64,000 nucleotides of DNA from Sambucus nigra (GCA_949130495.1 OX422207.1:710740456-710804455); one strand, 5' to 3'; counted from the stretch's first letter, positions 1 through 10,595 are shown. Notes: a model not told the origin generated them from the letters alone. Numbers and translations are program-made.

Positions 1-1224
1 CACGTGGCCGCCAACGGTGCATGATTCCGAGTTGTATCGAGGGAGTTATGGCATTTTTAGGATGGTTTTTACTACAAAAGTACACTCAAGGTCACATTCA
101 AGGGCATTTTAGTCATTTCATATTTTGGTTTTTTAACCTAATGTCTTCTTGTATGTTGTATTCCTCTGAGTTATCTTCGCGTAGCCTCCGACCGTGCCTA
201 ATTCCAAGCTATAACGAAGAAATGGTGGCATTTTTCGTAAAACAAGAGCTGAGAATTCAGCACTGTCAGGTGCGAATCGATTCGGAGGGTGCGAATCGAT
301 TCGGCTAAAGGTCCGCAAATCTCTATTTTTAAGTGGATTTTGGTGGGGTATTTTAGGGTAAAAGAATTGTATAAAGGGGGAGATCTTTTTTTATACTTGA
401 TATAATTCATTTTAGGTTAGAAAATCATATTTTTGGGGATTTTTGTGGAGCTTCTCTCTCCTCCATTTCCATGGGTGTTTTGCCCACTTTGTACTTAGTT
501 GTTTTAGCTTAATTTCTTTGTTGTTCTTTACTTTCTTGCCTAGATAAATTAGTTTAGTTTATTTATTTGTTGTTTTGTTTATTAATTAGTTGTTTAATTA
601 AATTAATCATGTGTAGTGAGTAGTTAAAAAGGGTTTGGGTTGTGTTTCCGCCATTGATGGGCGTCGAGCTCCGAAAATTAGGTTTTTGTGTAAAATTATA
701 TTTAATTGAAACCTCCCGTATTAAAGTCGGATTATTATGCGTTTAACTTTCTTTGTCACGCAACGTTAGTGTTTAAGCGATAATCCGAATTTAATCCGCG
801 TGTGACCATTTTTGATTAAATGTTTAATCTTGCAACTTTGGGTTAAATTCCTTATTGTGTGATGTTTATGATTAATTAAAAATTCTCGGTTAAATATTTT
901 TGAACCGAAATTCTAATTATTAGTTGTTTAGCCCATGGAGGGTACGCAATCCCGACTCTCATTTTAATTAGTTGTAATTTAGCGTTAACTTCTTATTTTT
1001 TCCTTTTTCACGAGTTCAACCTATCACCTTTTCAACTTTTATTCTTGAAATTATAAGGCAATTAAAATCTAAAATTCAATCACTCCCTGTGGATTTCTTA
1101 CGATACCCAACTTACCAATGTTCTTACTTGTCAAGTGTAGTTGTAGCTTAGGTTTTTGCATGTAGAGCGGGAGCCGAAATCAACGACAGTGTCCCTACAC
1201 GAATACTCGATTCCCCTCGCATCA
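1..1224 (+). repeat. Athila-like LTR, 3' portion cut by window edge
   Basis: This stretch aligns along its length with 7108-8420 and 11926-13235, the two LTRs of the complete Athila-like element in this window. Shared landmarks include the opening CACGTGGCCGCCAACGG-like block, the CGAATCGATTCG palindromes and the GCCCATGG..CCCGACTCTC block. It is clearly more diverged than those two are from each other, so it is an older copy or a subfamily. It ends in ATCA at 1224, like the other LTRs. Satellite sequence follows directly with no PBS, so this is a 3' LTR or a solo LTR. The 5' end lies outside the window. Confidence 0.85.
273..375 (+). promoter_or_regulatory. LTR promoter: two CGAATCGATTCG palindromes plus TATA box
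   Basis: Two perfect copies of the 12-bp palindrome CGAATCGATTCG lie at 273-284 and 292-303. A TATAAA box follows at 370-375, about 66 bp downstream. The same palindrome recurs at the matching place in the two LTRs of the intact related element. The position in the LTR suggests U3 promoter elements; no transcript is visible from sequence alone. Confidence 0.6.
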
Positions 1225-1640
1225 GTAACTTGTAGGAATTGACCGCATAATCGCGGTTCTCCGGATTTAAGAATATGACGATAATTTGTAAAAATTAGCA
1301 CTTAAGACTTGAAAACAAACAGTTAAAGGGGATAACCCAAACCATCCCCCAAATGTCCCCGTAAGAGGCACAAAGCCTAGCACGGGACCAACATAACTTA
1401 CAGGAACCGACCGCATAGTCACGGGTCTCCCGGTTTGAGAATATGACGATAATTTGAAAATATCTAGATTGGGCTTAAAAATCAGCTGTTAAAGGGTGAA
1501 AATCCAAACCAACCCCCAAACGGACCCGTAAGAGACAAAAACACCTTGCACTGGACCAATATAAGTTGTAGAAACTGACCACGTAGTCACGGGGACTCCC
1601 AATTTAAGAATATGACGATAATTTGTAAAAATCAACACTT
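1225..1640. repeat. 168-bp-period tandem satellite, about 2.5 monomers
   Basis: The GACCGC/GACCAC block recurs at 1241, 1409 and 1577, exactly 168 bp apart each time. Each copy is followed by an AGTCACGGG-like block and by GAATATGACGATAATTTG. Monomers differ from one another by scattered substitutions. The Athila-like LTR abuts the array at 1224 and the copia RNase H fragment begins at about 1641. The LTR element therefore probably inserted into a satellite array. A 168-bp period is close to nucleosome-repeat length, as in many plant centromeric or subtelomeric satellites. I do not recognise the family. Confidence 0.75.
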
Positions 1641-2051
1641 ATTTAGCATCACTGGTGGTGCAGTTTCTTGGAAATCTAAGAAACAAAATATTGTGGCTCA
1701 ATCCACTATGGAGTCTGAGATGATAGCACTAGCTACTGCTAGTGAAGAGGCAGGTTGGTTAAGAAACATCCTATCACATATCCCACGGTGGGAAAGGCCG
1801 ATACCAGCCGTTTTGATTCATTGTGATAGTACCGCGGCTATTTCAAAAGTAGAGAACCGTTATTATAACGGTAAGAAATGACAAATACATCATAAACATA
1901 GCACTGTTAGAGAATTTATTTCAACGGGTGCTGTGAGGGTGAATCATATACGGTTTGAACAGAACTTAGCTAATCTTTGACGAAAGGACTAGCCGGGGAG
2001 AAGGTGTGGAACACCTTGAAAGGGATGGGACTAAAGCCCTTGGATACATGA
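1641..2051 (+). pseudogene. Copia RNase H C-terminal fragment (upstream unit)
   Basis: The translation matches the end of the copia Pol RNase H domain, with GGAVSWKSKKQ, QSTMESEMIALATASEEAGW and IHCDSTAAI motifs. It is closely related to 13386-13727 in the same window. It starts abruptly at about 1641, next to satellite sequence, so the rest of pol is missing. A TGA at 1879-1881 replaces a likely CGA, and a one-base loss near 1975 shifts the frame before the usual LANPLTKGL ending. It retains 72 bp (1830-1901) that the downstream copy has lost. It is a dead remnant of a second copia unit sharing the LTR at 2605. Confidence 0.85.
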
Positions 2052-2604
2052 GTCACTTATGATGGTAACCCAACATATAGACTGGAGATCCCAAGAAATA
2101 TGTTCAAAAGGTAATAACAAGTCACAAGTGATATGGGTTGAATCATGCGATTATTAATTAATATAGAATGGGGTTTTACTCCGAGTCCATCCCTATGGAG
2201 CATGATATCCTGAAGCCGGTTAAGAATGAGTTATTATAACTCTTAATGAGATTTGTAGCTCTATTTTGAGTGGGGTACTTAGCTACAGGAGTATTATTGA
2301 TAGACTCACCAATGTGAATGTGGAAGTGTGGCCGCTTCCTATGGATATTTAGGGAAAATTCCTAAAGCATTCACTATACTGGGATAGAAGCACATGTCCG
2401 TAACGTGCTGGCTATTAGAACTACACCCAAGTAGGGTTGTGTGTGGGATGTTGTCAGAGATAGAGTTCAAAACTACGGTTACTCTAGTATATTTTGAATC
2501 ATCTTTACTACGTAAAGGTTCAAGTCGAAAGACAACTTTGCTTATGCACAATTCTATGAGGTATTGCTCGATAAAAATGTTTTCAAATTTTGCAAGTGGT
2601 GGAT
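2052..2604 (+). other. Copia 3' noncoding region and PPT (upstream unit)
   Basis: This noncoding stretch between the end of RNase H and the LTR matches 13728-14280. It ends in a purine-rich GCAAGTGGTGGA tract just before the LTR start TGTTGG at 2605, in the position of the polypurine tract. The downstream copy preserves the better tract, AAGTGGGGGA. Confidence 0.75.
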
Positions 2605-3482
2605 TGTTGGAACAAGACGGCTGTTAAGCTGATAGTGTGCAAAACATGAAAATGCCTTTTGGCTTTGTCCCACATCGGTGGGGTATTTAAAATGGGTAGT
2701 GTTAATATACTCTTTTTTTAGACTAAAGGTTCAGCCCTTTGGGCATTCAATATTTTGTGGGTATATGGGGCAGACCCAATGGGCCAAGTCACACGTGCGC
2801 GCCGCCTCCGCCGTCCGTACAGCCCTGTCCGTGCCCGTGTCCGGGTCTGGGTCCTGGGTCTTGGGCTTGGGCTTGTGCTCATTAAGAAATAATTTTTTGA
2901 ACAAATAAATTAACGATTTTTTAGGCTTAAAATTAATTTCTTTAACGGTAATTAATTTTTTTTTTACAAAACGTGGGCTGATTAAGTCTCTTAACAACCC
3001 AGTCTTCCTGTTTTTTCTCCCATGTTTTTTGTCCACTAACGTTAATTTTTTTTTCATAATAAAAGGAGGTTGAAAGATTCATTTTTAACTACAGTTCTCA
3101 ATCCATTTTTCTCCCCTCAATAAACAGTTCAGAATTTTTTTTCCACAGTTCTGAAATTCTGTTTTCCTCCAAGAATAATTAATCTCACCTGTTCGGAATA
3201 ATTATATTAGAATTGAGCAATATATGTATTACAGAATGGGTGTTTGTTGAACGAATCTGGTGTGTGCTACCAGTTCGTATTTTAGGGCTGTTTTATCCTG
3301 GGGGTGGCAAGGCTTTCATCTGTCAGCACAAATTGGAGGCAGAGCCGCGAAAAACCTTAAAGAGACTCAGCCTGATTTACTGCTTTCGGGTTTCTTATAT
3401 TTTCTGGGTCGATTTATTTTCTCCTAAATTGGGTAATTTCGTTCCCTACCTTAATTCTGCATTTATTTAAATTGTTGCTACA
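2605..3482 (+). repeat. Copia LTR shared by two tandem units
   Basis: The start is TGTTGG at 2605 and the end is near CTACA at 3482, set by comparison with 14281-15155. It is preceded by a copia RNase H end and PPT, and followed by a copia gag. It therefore acts as 3' LTR of the upstream remnant and 5' LTR of the downstream element. It contains a C/G-rich tract around 2790-2876 with repeated TGGG/GGGC words and a Site II-like TGGGCC word near 2780. Confidence 0.85.
2667..2709 (+). promoter_or_regulatory. snRNA-type USE (GTCCCACATCG) and TATA-like boxes in copia LTR
   Basis: GTCCCACATCG at 2667-2677 matches exactly the plant snRNA gene Upstream Sequence Element consensus RTCCCACATCG. An A/T box TATTTAAAA follows at 2684-2692, and TTAATATAC at about 2702-2710 starts about 25 bp after the USE. 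In plant snRNA genes the USE-TATA spacing distinguishes Pol II from Pol III promoters, with about 25 bp typical of Pol III. The other LTR has GTCCCACATCA at 14343-14353, one substitution away. A promoter role in the LTR is inference. Confidence 0.55.
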
Positions 3483-3510
3483 ATAATTTTAAGGTGTTCC
3501 CTATTCTGCT

Positions 3511-4385
3511 ATGGATGAAATTAACTCTAGCAACCTTAACAAGCCTTTCAAATATGAAGGCACCCATTTTAAACGTTGGAGCAAAAAATTGATATTTTAT
3601 TTAACTACGAAAAAAGTCACATCGTGTGTTCAATTTGACAAACCCGTAGTAAATAATCCACCTACTGTTGAGGAAAGCAAAACAATTAGAACTTGGGAGG
3701 AAAATAATTTTCTGTGCAAGAATTATATTTTGAATGCTCTAAGTGACGAACTTTATGACTATTATGCCAATTATAAAACTGCAAAAGATGTTTGGGATGC
3801 ACTGTTTAAAAAATATGACACGGAGGATGAGGTGCTAAAAAATATGCTGTCAGCCGTTACTTGAAATTTCAAATGACGGATGGAAAATATGTTGTTGCTC
3901 AAACCCATGATTTGCAAATGATTTCCCATGAAATTATTTTCGAGGGCATGTCTTTAGATGAGCAAATTCAGGTGGCTGTATTTATTGATAAATTGCCTCC
4001 ACTGTTCAAAGAGTTTAAAAATATTTTGAGGCATAAGTCTAAAGAATTTTCACTAGAGTCACTCATTACTAAATTGAGAATTGAGGAGGAATCCCGAAAA
4101 GAGGACTATAAAGATGAAATTCTTATTGTGTCTAACAACAAAAATTAGAAAAAGACCCACACTCCAGTTGTTTTAAAGGCAAACGGAAAAAATAAGAAAA
4201 ATCAAAAAAAGAGCCACAACCAGAATTTTAAAAATCAGACTCAGACTCAAAACAAGAATAAGAACCCTGGAAATGGACAGTCTAGCAACTCGGGACAGTT
4301 TCTCTGTTTCAAGTGTGGCAAGCCTGGCCATATGGCTCGCAAATGTCCCAATGAGCCACAATCACAAACGAATTTGACCGAATAG
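3511..4385 (+). pseudogene. Copia Gag, frameshifted and interrupted
   Basis: The start ATG at 3511 opens a protein of the copia Gag (UBN2/DUF4219) type: an N-terminal FKYEGTHFKRWSKKL block, then DELYDYYANYKTAKDVWDAL. One A is missing from the A-run near 3837-3842 relative to the family pattern. The reading then continues in another frame from about 3846 with KFQMTDGKYVVAQTHDLQM. A TAG at 4146-4148 interrupts before a lysine-rich stretch and a CCHC zinc knuckle (CFKCGKPGHMARKC, 4305-4346) that binds RNA in this family. A second TAG ends this part at 4383-4385. Gag would form the virus-like particle core, but this copy cannot be made intact. Confidence 0.88.
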
Positions 4386-4817
4386 GACCTATGTGCTATG
4401 ATTTCAGAAATCAACATGGTTAGCGGTGCCGAAGGGTGGTGGTTGGATACTGGCGCTTTCCGCCATATCTGTTATGACCGTACTCTATTTAAGACTTATT
4501 CTGAGACTGCAGATAAGAAGGTGTTGTTGGGTGATTCTCACTCCACTGAGGTTGCTGGTACTGGAAATGTGGAATTAAAGTTCACTTCGGGAAAGATTGT
4601 TATCCTCAAAGATGTTCTTCACACTCCTGAGATAAGGAAAAATTTGGTTTTGGGTTATCTTCTCAACAAAGCTGGATTTACTCAAACTATTGGTGCTGAT
4701 TTATTTACTTTGACCAAAAATAAAATTATTGTAGGCAAAGGTTATGCCATTGATGGGATGTTTAAATTGAATGTTGATGATATGAATAAAATTTCTCATT
4801 CTGCTTATATTGCTTAA
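4386..4817 (+). pseudogene. Copia protease region
   Basis: It is in the same frame as the second half of Gag. The segment has the retropepsin motif LDTGA (WWLDTGAFRHIC) and the later ILKDVLHTPEIRKNLV block typical of copia protease to pre-integrase linkers. The residue after DTGA is Phe, where Thr or Ser is usual. The frame ends at TAA 4815-4817, but homology continues immediately in the same frame into the integrase. The protease would have cleaved the Gag-Pol polyprotein. Confidence 0.85.
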
Positions 4818-5800
4818 TCATTTAATGATTGGCATGCTAGACTTTGTCATGTTAATAAACGACTTGTTAAAAATATGAGCACTTTAGGATTAATTCCAGA
4901 ATTATCATTAAATAATTTTGAAAAATGTGAATGGGGTAGTCAAGCAAAAATCACTAAGACACCACATAAATCTGTTTTTAGAGAATTTGAACTACTTTAT
5001 TTAATTCATTCGGATATTTGTGAATTGGATGGTGTCACAACTAGAAATGGCAAATGTTATTTTATAACTTTTATTGATGATTGTTCTGATTATTCATTTG
5101 TGTATTTAATGAAAAATTAAAGTGAAGCGGGTGACATGTTTAAAATTTTCCTAAATGAAATTAAAAATCAATTTAATCGAAAAATTGAAAGGTTACGTAG
5201 TGATAGAGGCACCGAATATGATTCTGAACCATTTATTGAATTTAATAAATCCCACAGTATTATTCACGAAAAAACTCCTCCTTATTCGTCCGAAATGAAC
5301 GGTAAAGCCGAAAGAAAAAATAGGACATTAACTGAATTAATTGTGGCTATTTTATTAAATTCAGGGACTGCCTCACATTGGTGGGATGAAATTATTTTGA
5401 CTGTGTGTCACGTACTTAATAGAATTCCTAAGACTAAAATGAAAATATCTCCTTATGAAATTTGGAAAAATATTAAGCCCAACGTGACATACTTTAGAAC
5501 GTGGGGGTGCTTAGCCTATGTACGTATACCCGACCCTAAAAGGTCTAAATTAGCAAGTAGAGCATATGAGTGCATTTTTATAGGCTATGCTATTAATAGC
5601 AAAGCATACCGATTTTATGACTTGAAAAATCAAGTAATTATTGAATCAAATGACGCCGATTTTTATGAAGATAAATTTCCTTTTAAATTGAGAAATAGTG
5701 GGGGAGATTCATCCACTAATATTTCTTTAAATAAAAATAAAGAAAATAATGAATCCATTTTAGAAATTCGAAAAAGTAAAAGGGCTCGTGTAGAAAAATA
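4818..5800 (+). pseudogene. Copia integrase
   Basis: It continues in frame with the protease. The pre-integrase zinc finger keeps WHARLCH and the first Cys (KCEW), but the expected second Cys reads Gly. The DDE core is readable: first Asp in IHSDIC, second in LRSDRGTEY, and Glu in NGKAERKNRTL. GKAERKN and the later WWDEIILTVCHVLNRIP and WGCLAYVRI blocks are typical of copia integrases. A TAA at 5118-5120 interrupts the core domain. The region after 5690 is a low-complexity N/K/S-rich linker to RT. The catalytic triad survives but the protein is broken. Confidence 0.88.
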
Positions 5801-5835
5801 TTTTGGTCCCGACTTTTATGCTTACACTTTAGAGG

Positions 5836-6817
5836 AGGATCCTAACACTATTCAAGAAGCTTTATCTTCTTTAGATGCCGATTTATGTCAAGAGGCTATT
5901 AATGATGAAATGGATTCTTTGGAAACAAATAAAACTTGGCATTTAGTAGACCTTCCTCCTGGGTGTAAAATAATTGGGTGTAAATGGATTCTTAAAAAGA
6001 AATTAAAACCGGATGGCATTGTTGAAAAATATAAGGCACCCCTTGTTGCCAAAGGTTTTAGACAAAGAGAAAACGTAGACTTTTTGATACATTTTCACCC
6101 GTGACTAGAATAACGTCTATACGTGTACTATTTGCTTTAGCTGCCGTAAATAATTTAATTGTACACTGAATGGATGTTAAAACTGCATTTTTAAATGGAT
6201 AATTAGAAGAAGAGATTTATATGGATCAACCTGAAGGTTTTATTGTACACGGTCAAGAAAATAAAGTATGTATATTAGATAAATCTCTTTATGGACTCAA
6301 ACAGGCACCAAAACAATGGCATGATAAATTTGATAGCCTAGTCATCTCCAATGGGTTTAAAATAAATGAAAGTGACAAATGCATTTATTATAAATATGTT
6401 GAGAACATTTGCACTATCATATGTCTTTATGTTGATGACTTGCTAATGTTTGGTTCTAATATTCATGCCGTAGAAAATGTTAAATCATTATTGTGTGCCA
6501 ATTTTGATATGAAGGATTTGGGTGAAGCAAGTGTAATATTAGGAATTAATATTACTAGGTCAGAAAAGGGACTTTCTTTGGATCAATCTCATTACATTGA
6601 GAAAGTTCTAAAGAAATATAATTACTTCGACTGTAAACCTGCTAGTAATCCATTTGATCCTAGTGTAAAGTTATTTAAGAACACTGGCGACAGTGTAAAA
6701 TAAAATACTTATGTAAGCATTATTGGTAGCTTACGTTATGCTACAGATTGCACTAGACCTGACATATCTTCTGATGTGGGAGTACTATGTAGATTTACCA
6801 GCAAACCTAGTATGGAG
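5836..6817 (+). pseudogene. Copia reverse transcriptase
   Basis: RT motifs read in order: WHLVDLPPG and GCKWILKKKLKPDG, then after a frameshift SPVTRITSIRVL, MDVKTAFLNG, KSLYGLKQAPKQWH, the catalytic LYVDDLLMFG, DMKDLGEASVILGI and IIGSLRYATDCTRPDI. One T is missing from the T-run near 6080, moving the frame. In the new frame, stops lie at 6167-6169 (TGA), 6200-6202 (TAA) and 6701-6703 (TAA). The catalytic Asp pair is intact. Reading stops at 6818 where another retrotransposon is inserted, and resumes at 13236 with the connection and RNase H domains. Confidence 0.9.
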
Positions 6818-6822
6818 CATTG
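6818..6822. repeat. Target-site duplication CATTG (left)
   Basis: CATTG immediately precedes the TGATAC start of the 5' LTR at 6823. The same 5 bp follow the 3' LTR end GATCA at 13236-13240. Removing the element and one copy restores a continuous copia reading frame across the junction, which confirms the insertion point. Confidence 0.95.
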
Positions 6823-8420
6823 TGATACGACGCAAATATTGCGTATTTCACCCGTTAACCTACGCCTTATTAACCCCCTTGGGTATCTTAATCCCTATAA
6901 CTAGACAACCTTGGATTTCTATGTTAACATGTTTTGCAGGGGTTAATTGAGCTTTTGTAGGTGTTTCGATGCTTAGTATGAAGTTTGGACGCTTTCCGGA
7001 AAACTTTCGTCGACTTTTGCAGCTTCAGGGGCATTTTAGTAATTTCAGCACTCGGGTTTGAATCCCTAGCTCTTCACGGAAGTTGAATCCCTTTGATTTC
7101 TCTTCGCGTGGCCGCCAACGGTGTATGATTCCGAGTTGTAACGATGGAGTTATGGCATTTTTAGGATGATTTTTACTTAAAAAGTACACTCAAGGTCACA
7201 TTCAAGGGAATTTTAGTCATTCATATTTTTATTTTTTAGCCTAATGTCTTCTTGGATGTTGTAGTCCTCTGAGTTATCTTCTCGTAGCCTCCGACCGTGC
7301 CTCATTCTGAGCTATAACGAATAAATGGCGGCATTTTCCGTAAAACAGGACAAAGCTGCAGAATTGCAAATCTGTAGGGGCGAATCGATTCGGCCCAAAA
7401 CCGAATCGATTCGGAAAGCTACAGAATTACAGCTACTAAGTTCCCCTGTTTCCGAATCGATTCGGCCCTCCAGATTTTTGATTTTCTTCCCTTTTATTAC
7501 AAGTTTGCCGTGGGATATTTTGTTTATAACACTTTCTCTTCATTTTGAAGAGAAATATCTTTCATTTTAGATTAGTTTTAGGGTTTGGTTTTGGGAGCTT
7601 TTCTTCATTTCTCCTTGGGGTTATACCCTTTTTGGGTTTTGTAAGTTGGTTTTCATTGTCCATTCCATTTATATAGTTGTATTTCTTGGTTTCTTGCTTT
7701 GATAACTAGTTTCCATGCTTTCAAATTAGTTTATTGTTGTTATTTATTGCTTTAATTAGTTTAGTTGTTGTTTAAAGTAGTTTAATCCATGTATTGTCCG
7801 TAGATAACGGGTTGGGATTTCGTTTCCGTCATTAATGGGCGTTGAGCTCCGAAAGTTAGGTTTTGTATAAAATTGCGTTTAATTGAAACCGCGTGTATTA
7901 GAGATGGATTGTTATGCGTTTAACTTTATTTGTCACACAACTTTAGTGTTTATAGCGACAATCCGAATTTAATCCGCGTGTGACCATTTTTGATTAAATG
8001 TTTAATCTCGCAACTTTGGGTTAAATTCCTTATTATGTGATGTTTATGCTTAATTGAAAATGCTCGATTAAATGTTTTCGAACCGAAATTCTAATTATTA
8101 GTTGTTTAGCCCATGGTGGGGATGCGATCCCGACTCTCGTTTTAATTAATTGTAGTATAGTGTTAACTTCTTCCTTTTTCTATTTTGTCACCATTTCTTA
8201 CCATCACCTTTTCATTTATTTATTTTACACTTTTATTCTTAAAGTCATTAAACATTTAAAATCTAAAATTTAATCACTCCCTATGGATTTCTTACGATAC
8301 CCCCGACTTACCGCTGTGCTTGCTTGTCAAGTGTAGTTGTAGTTTAGGTTTTTTGCATTGAGTCGTCGAACCAATAACAACGATTTGCGTACTACACGAC
8401 GCACGATTTGCGCTCGATCA
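6823..8420 (+). repeat. 5' LTR of Athila-like element
   Basis: 1598 bp, TGATAC...GATCA. It closely matches the 3' LTR, with mostly C/T and G/A differences and a small deletion near 6900 (CCCTATAACTAGAC against CCCTATATTTGAGC.. at 11700). The close match suggests a fairly recent insertion compared with its surroundings. Confidence 0.93.
7381..7502 (+). promoter_or_regulatory. LTR promoter: three CGAATCGATTCG palindromes and TATA-like box
   Basis: Perfect CGAATCGATTCG palindromes sit at 7381-7392, 7402-7413 and 7453-7464. They are followed by a TTTTATTAC box near 7492-7500, where the 3' LTR has TTTTATAAC. The spacing from last palindrome to box is about 30 bp. This probably marks the U3 promoter of the element. 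Confidence 0.6.
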
Positions 8421-8423
8421 AAA

Positions 8424-8441
8424 TGGCGCCATTGCCGGGTA
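8424..8441 (+). other. Primer binding site, tRNA-Asp type
   Basis: TGGCGCCATTGCCGGGTA begins 3 nt after the LTR end. It matches the tRNA-Asp(GTC)-complementary PBS of Athila-type elements (TGGCGCCGTTGCCGGGGA) except for two substitutions. It would prime minus-strand DNA synthesis. Confidence 0.85.
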
Positions 8442-8612
8442 GTGTGTTTTAGAAAGTAATTGTTTTATTATTTCGTAGTATTTTTCGTTTTGTATTTGTA
8501 TTCTTTGTTTTAACCTTTTTTGCAGGATAGCATATTTGAGCGCTAAGGAACTTTGATTCGCGGTTGCTCACTTTCTTGCTCGGATTCTCCTTCTACAAAC
8601 AACGAGGTAATC

Positions 8613-9521
8613 ATGTCCTACTACTATAGTTATTACGGCCATTCTAATGATTCTTACTTTGGGGATAGTTTTCAAGTTTTCCATTTTGAAGATTTTCTTG
8701 AGATTGAAAGACTTGAAAATATTTATCGAAATGAAAATCTTTATTGGGAGCTTGATTTGTATTCATTATTCGAATCCAATGACGATTCTTATTCTGATAC
8801 TTTCGAAGACAAGTTTCAACCAAATGAGGAATCCGAGGCTCTTGAGCTGAGGAAGCTTACTTTGGACGAAACTTTTCTTCTTTACTCCCAAGGTTTGGAA
8901 AGCCTAAATGGTGCTGGAATGAGACTTGGGGCACTTTGCGATGAGATGAATTCTTATGTACAAAACAACGAGGTGGTGGAAACTTGTGCTTCACCTAAAT
9001 TTTTTGAAGAATTGCTCATCGAGTGTGCATCTCTCTCCCCCAAAATTAAATCTCCTTCCGACAATATGTTGACGGAGATTGAATTTATTTCATTACCATA
9101 TATGTTTTCCGTCATTAAACCATTAGAATTACCGGTTGATTCTTATGAGTCGGTAGAAACTTTTAAAACTTCTACACTTTTTGCCGATGAGGACTCTTTA
9201 CCGGACTTATTTTCGATGGATGTTATCCCCACATGTGCACCATCTCCCATTCCATTTGAAAAATCTTTGGGAGATGAGTCTATTTTTCTTGGACTTCAAG
9301 TGTACCTTTGCCCCTTATTATCCAAATCCCCCATCGTCCGCCCAAAATTTCAAATTGGCGATGGTTCATTTTTTTCACCACCCACATGCCTTCCGTTTTT
9401 CAAACGGAATTATTATTTTACAGGAGGCATGTTCTCTTTGGAGGGTCCACCGTTGATCTTTCAAAGTCAAATCCCTATTTGGGTGGACCCTCAACTATTT
9501 AGACTTCTAGTGTATAGTTAG
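8613..9521 (+). CDS. Intact ORF of unknown function in Athila-like element
   Basis: An uninterrupted ORF. An in-frame ATG also exists at 8553, but 8613 begins a clean Tyr-rich start (MSYYYSYYGH), giving 303 aa; the long form is 323 codons with stop. The protein is acidic and rich in Ser, Leu, Phe and Glu: FEDFLEIERLE near residue 30, then FESNDDSYSDTFEDKF, a Leu/Pro-rich middle, and an aromatic C-terminus ending WVDPQLFRLLVYS. I see no zinc knuckle, DTG, RT or integrase motif, no signal peptide and no clear membrane span. It follows the PBS by about 170 nt, the place gag normally occupies. It is the only long internal frame in the window without a stop. It could be a remnant of a Gag-related or extra ORF, or a captured gene. 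I do not recognise it. Confidence 0.6.
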   Translation: MSYYYSYYGHSNDSYFGDSFQVFHFEDFLEIERLENIYRNENLYWELDLYSLFESNDDSYSDTFEDKFQPNEESEALELRKLTLDETFLLYSQGLESLNGAGMRLGALCDEMNSYVQNNEVVETCASPKFFEELLIECASLSPKIKSPSDNMLTEIEFISLPYMFSVIKPLELPVDSYESVETFKTSTLFADEDSLPDLFSMDVIPTCAPSPIPFEKSLGDESIFLGLQVYLCPLLSKSPIVRPKFQIGDGSFFSPPTCLPFFKRNYYFTGGMFSLEGPPLIFQSQIPIWVDPQLFRLLVYS

Positions 9522-9775
9522 TGTGAAGCCTAAATACTAGGTTGTAAATAGTTAGCTTTTTAATTTTCTTTATTTCCTATTTTTCTTTCCTTTTAATTTA
9601 GTCTAGTGTAATTAGTTAACTTTTTGTTATTTGTTTTTGCTATGCTTGGTACTAACTTGTTTTGTAGATTCCTTTGGACTCGCGCTTATGGAGATCGCTC
9701 CAATTTTGGGTAATATCATTCTTTTCCTCTCTTTGTGTTGTTTTCTTAATGCGCATTGAGGACAATGCAACATTT

Positions 9776-9789
9776 AAGTTAGGGGGTGT
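9776..9789 (+). other. Internal copy of the PPT (AAGTTAGGGGGTGT)
   Basis: The 14-mer AAGTTAGGGGGTGT here is identical to 11617-11630 spanning the 3' PPT/LTR junction. It is preceded by GAGGACAATGCAAC, a motif commonly seen before such tracts in Athila-type elements. It may be a second plus-strand priming site or a structural fossil. Confidence 0.6.
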
Positions 9790-10595
9790 AGGATATTTTA
9801 TACATTTCTTTGTTTTGTCCATGGATTTGCTCACATTTAGTTACTAAGTATGCCTTTTTCTGAAAAAATTCAAAAATTTCACAAATATTTTCTTTCTTTT
9901 TTCTCCTTTGTTGGGCATTTTGCCTTGTTTCCGATGATAAATTTTAATAATTGCCCGATCCGATTGACAACTCAATGATGCATGTTCTCGATTTTAGAAG
10001 TTATTAGACTTTAGTCCTCAAATCATTGATATTGTGAATAACTTCATGAATTAAACTTTATCCCATGAGCACATGCGCTTTTCTTGCTTTATTGATTTGG
10101 TTTAAGATTTTTATAACTCGGTAATCTTTTGTTGCATTGTATATACTTACACCGAGTAAGCTTTGTACCTTTCGTCGTTTATGAGTGTTATACACTATTC
10201 TTTCCTTTTTGAAAACGTTGAATTCGTTGGTAATCTCACTATTCTTTCATTTGACCGTTCATTAATTGAGTTCATACTTGAAATGTGTTACTTGATCATG
10301 ATTTTCGTATATTGTTTTGACTAGAGAATTGCGTAAACTTTGTGAAATAATCATAGGCCATCTTTGTTATATCACCCATATTAGCCTTGTCCTCACCCTT
10401 ATATGTTTACCCTCGTTAACCCCTTTGATCCTAAATATAGCCCTTCGTTTCATAACCCAAATCCCATAACCAACTCCAAATTGGAGTCTTAAACCATACA
10501 TACACCTTCCATACCTTTGTTTGGAATGTTACTTGGGATTGAATAATGTTGTTATGATGTCGGTTGCAATTTAGGCATATGAGAGTTTGATAAGC

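Noticed and set aside
273..303. Direct repeats that might suggest a CRISPR-like or iteron array
   Set aside because: Repeats are short perfect palindromes within an LTR, in a plant-type nuclear sequence, without spacers or cas genes.
2731..3057. 108-codon minus-strand frame rich in Lys/Pro
   Set aside because: It lies wholly in the copia LTR, crosses promoter-like and G/C-rich sequence, and is not kept in the other LTR.
5836..6817. Possible endogenous pararetrovirus reverse transcriptase
   Set aside because: The domain order (integrase before RT), the YVDD context and the flanking LTRs identify a copia retrotransposon; no movement or coat protein is present.
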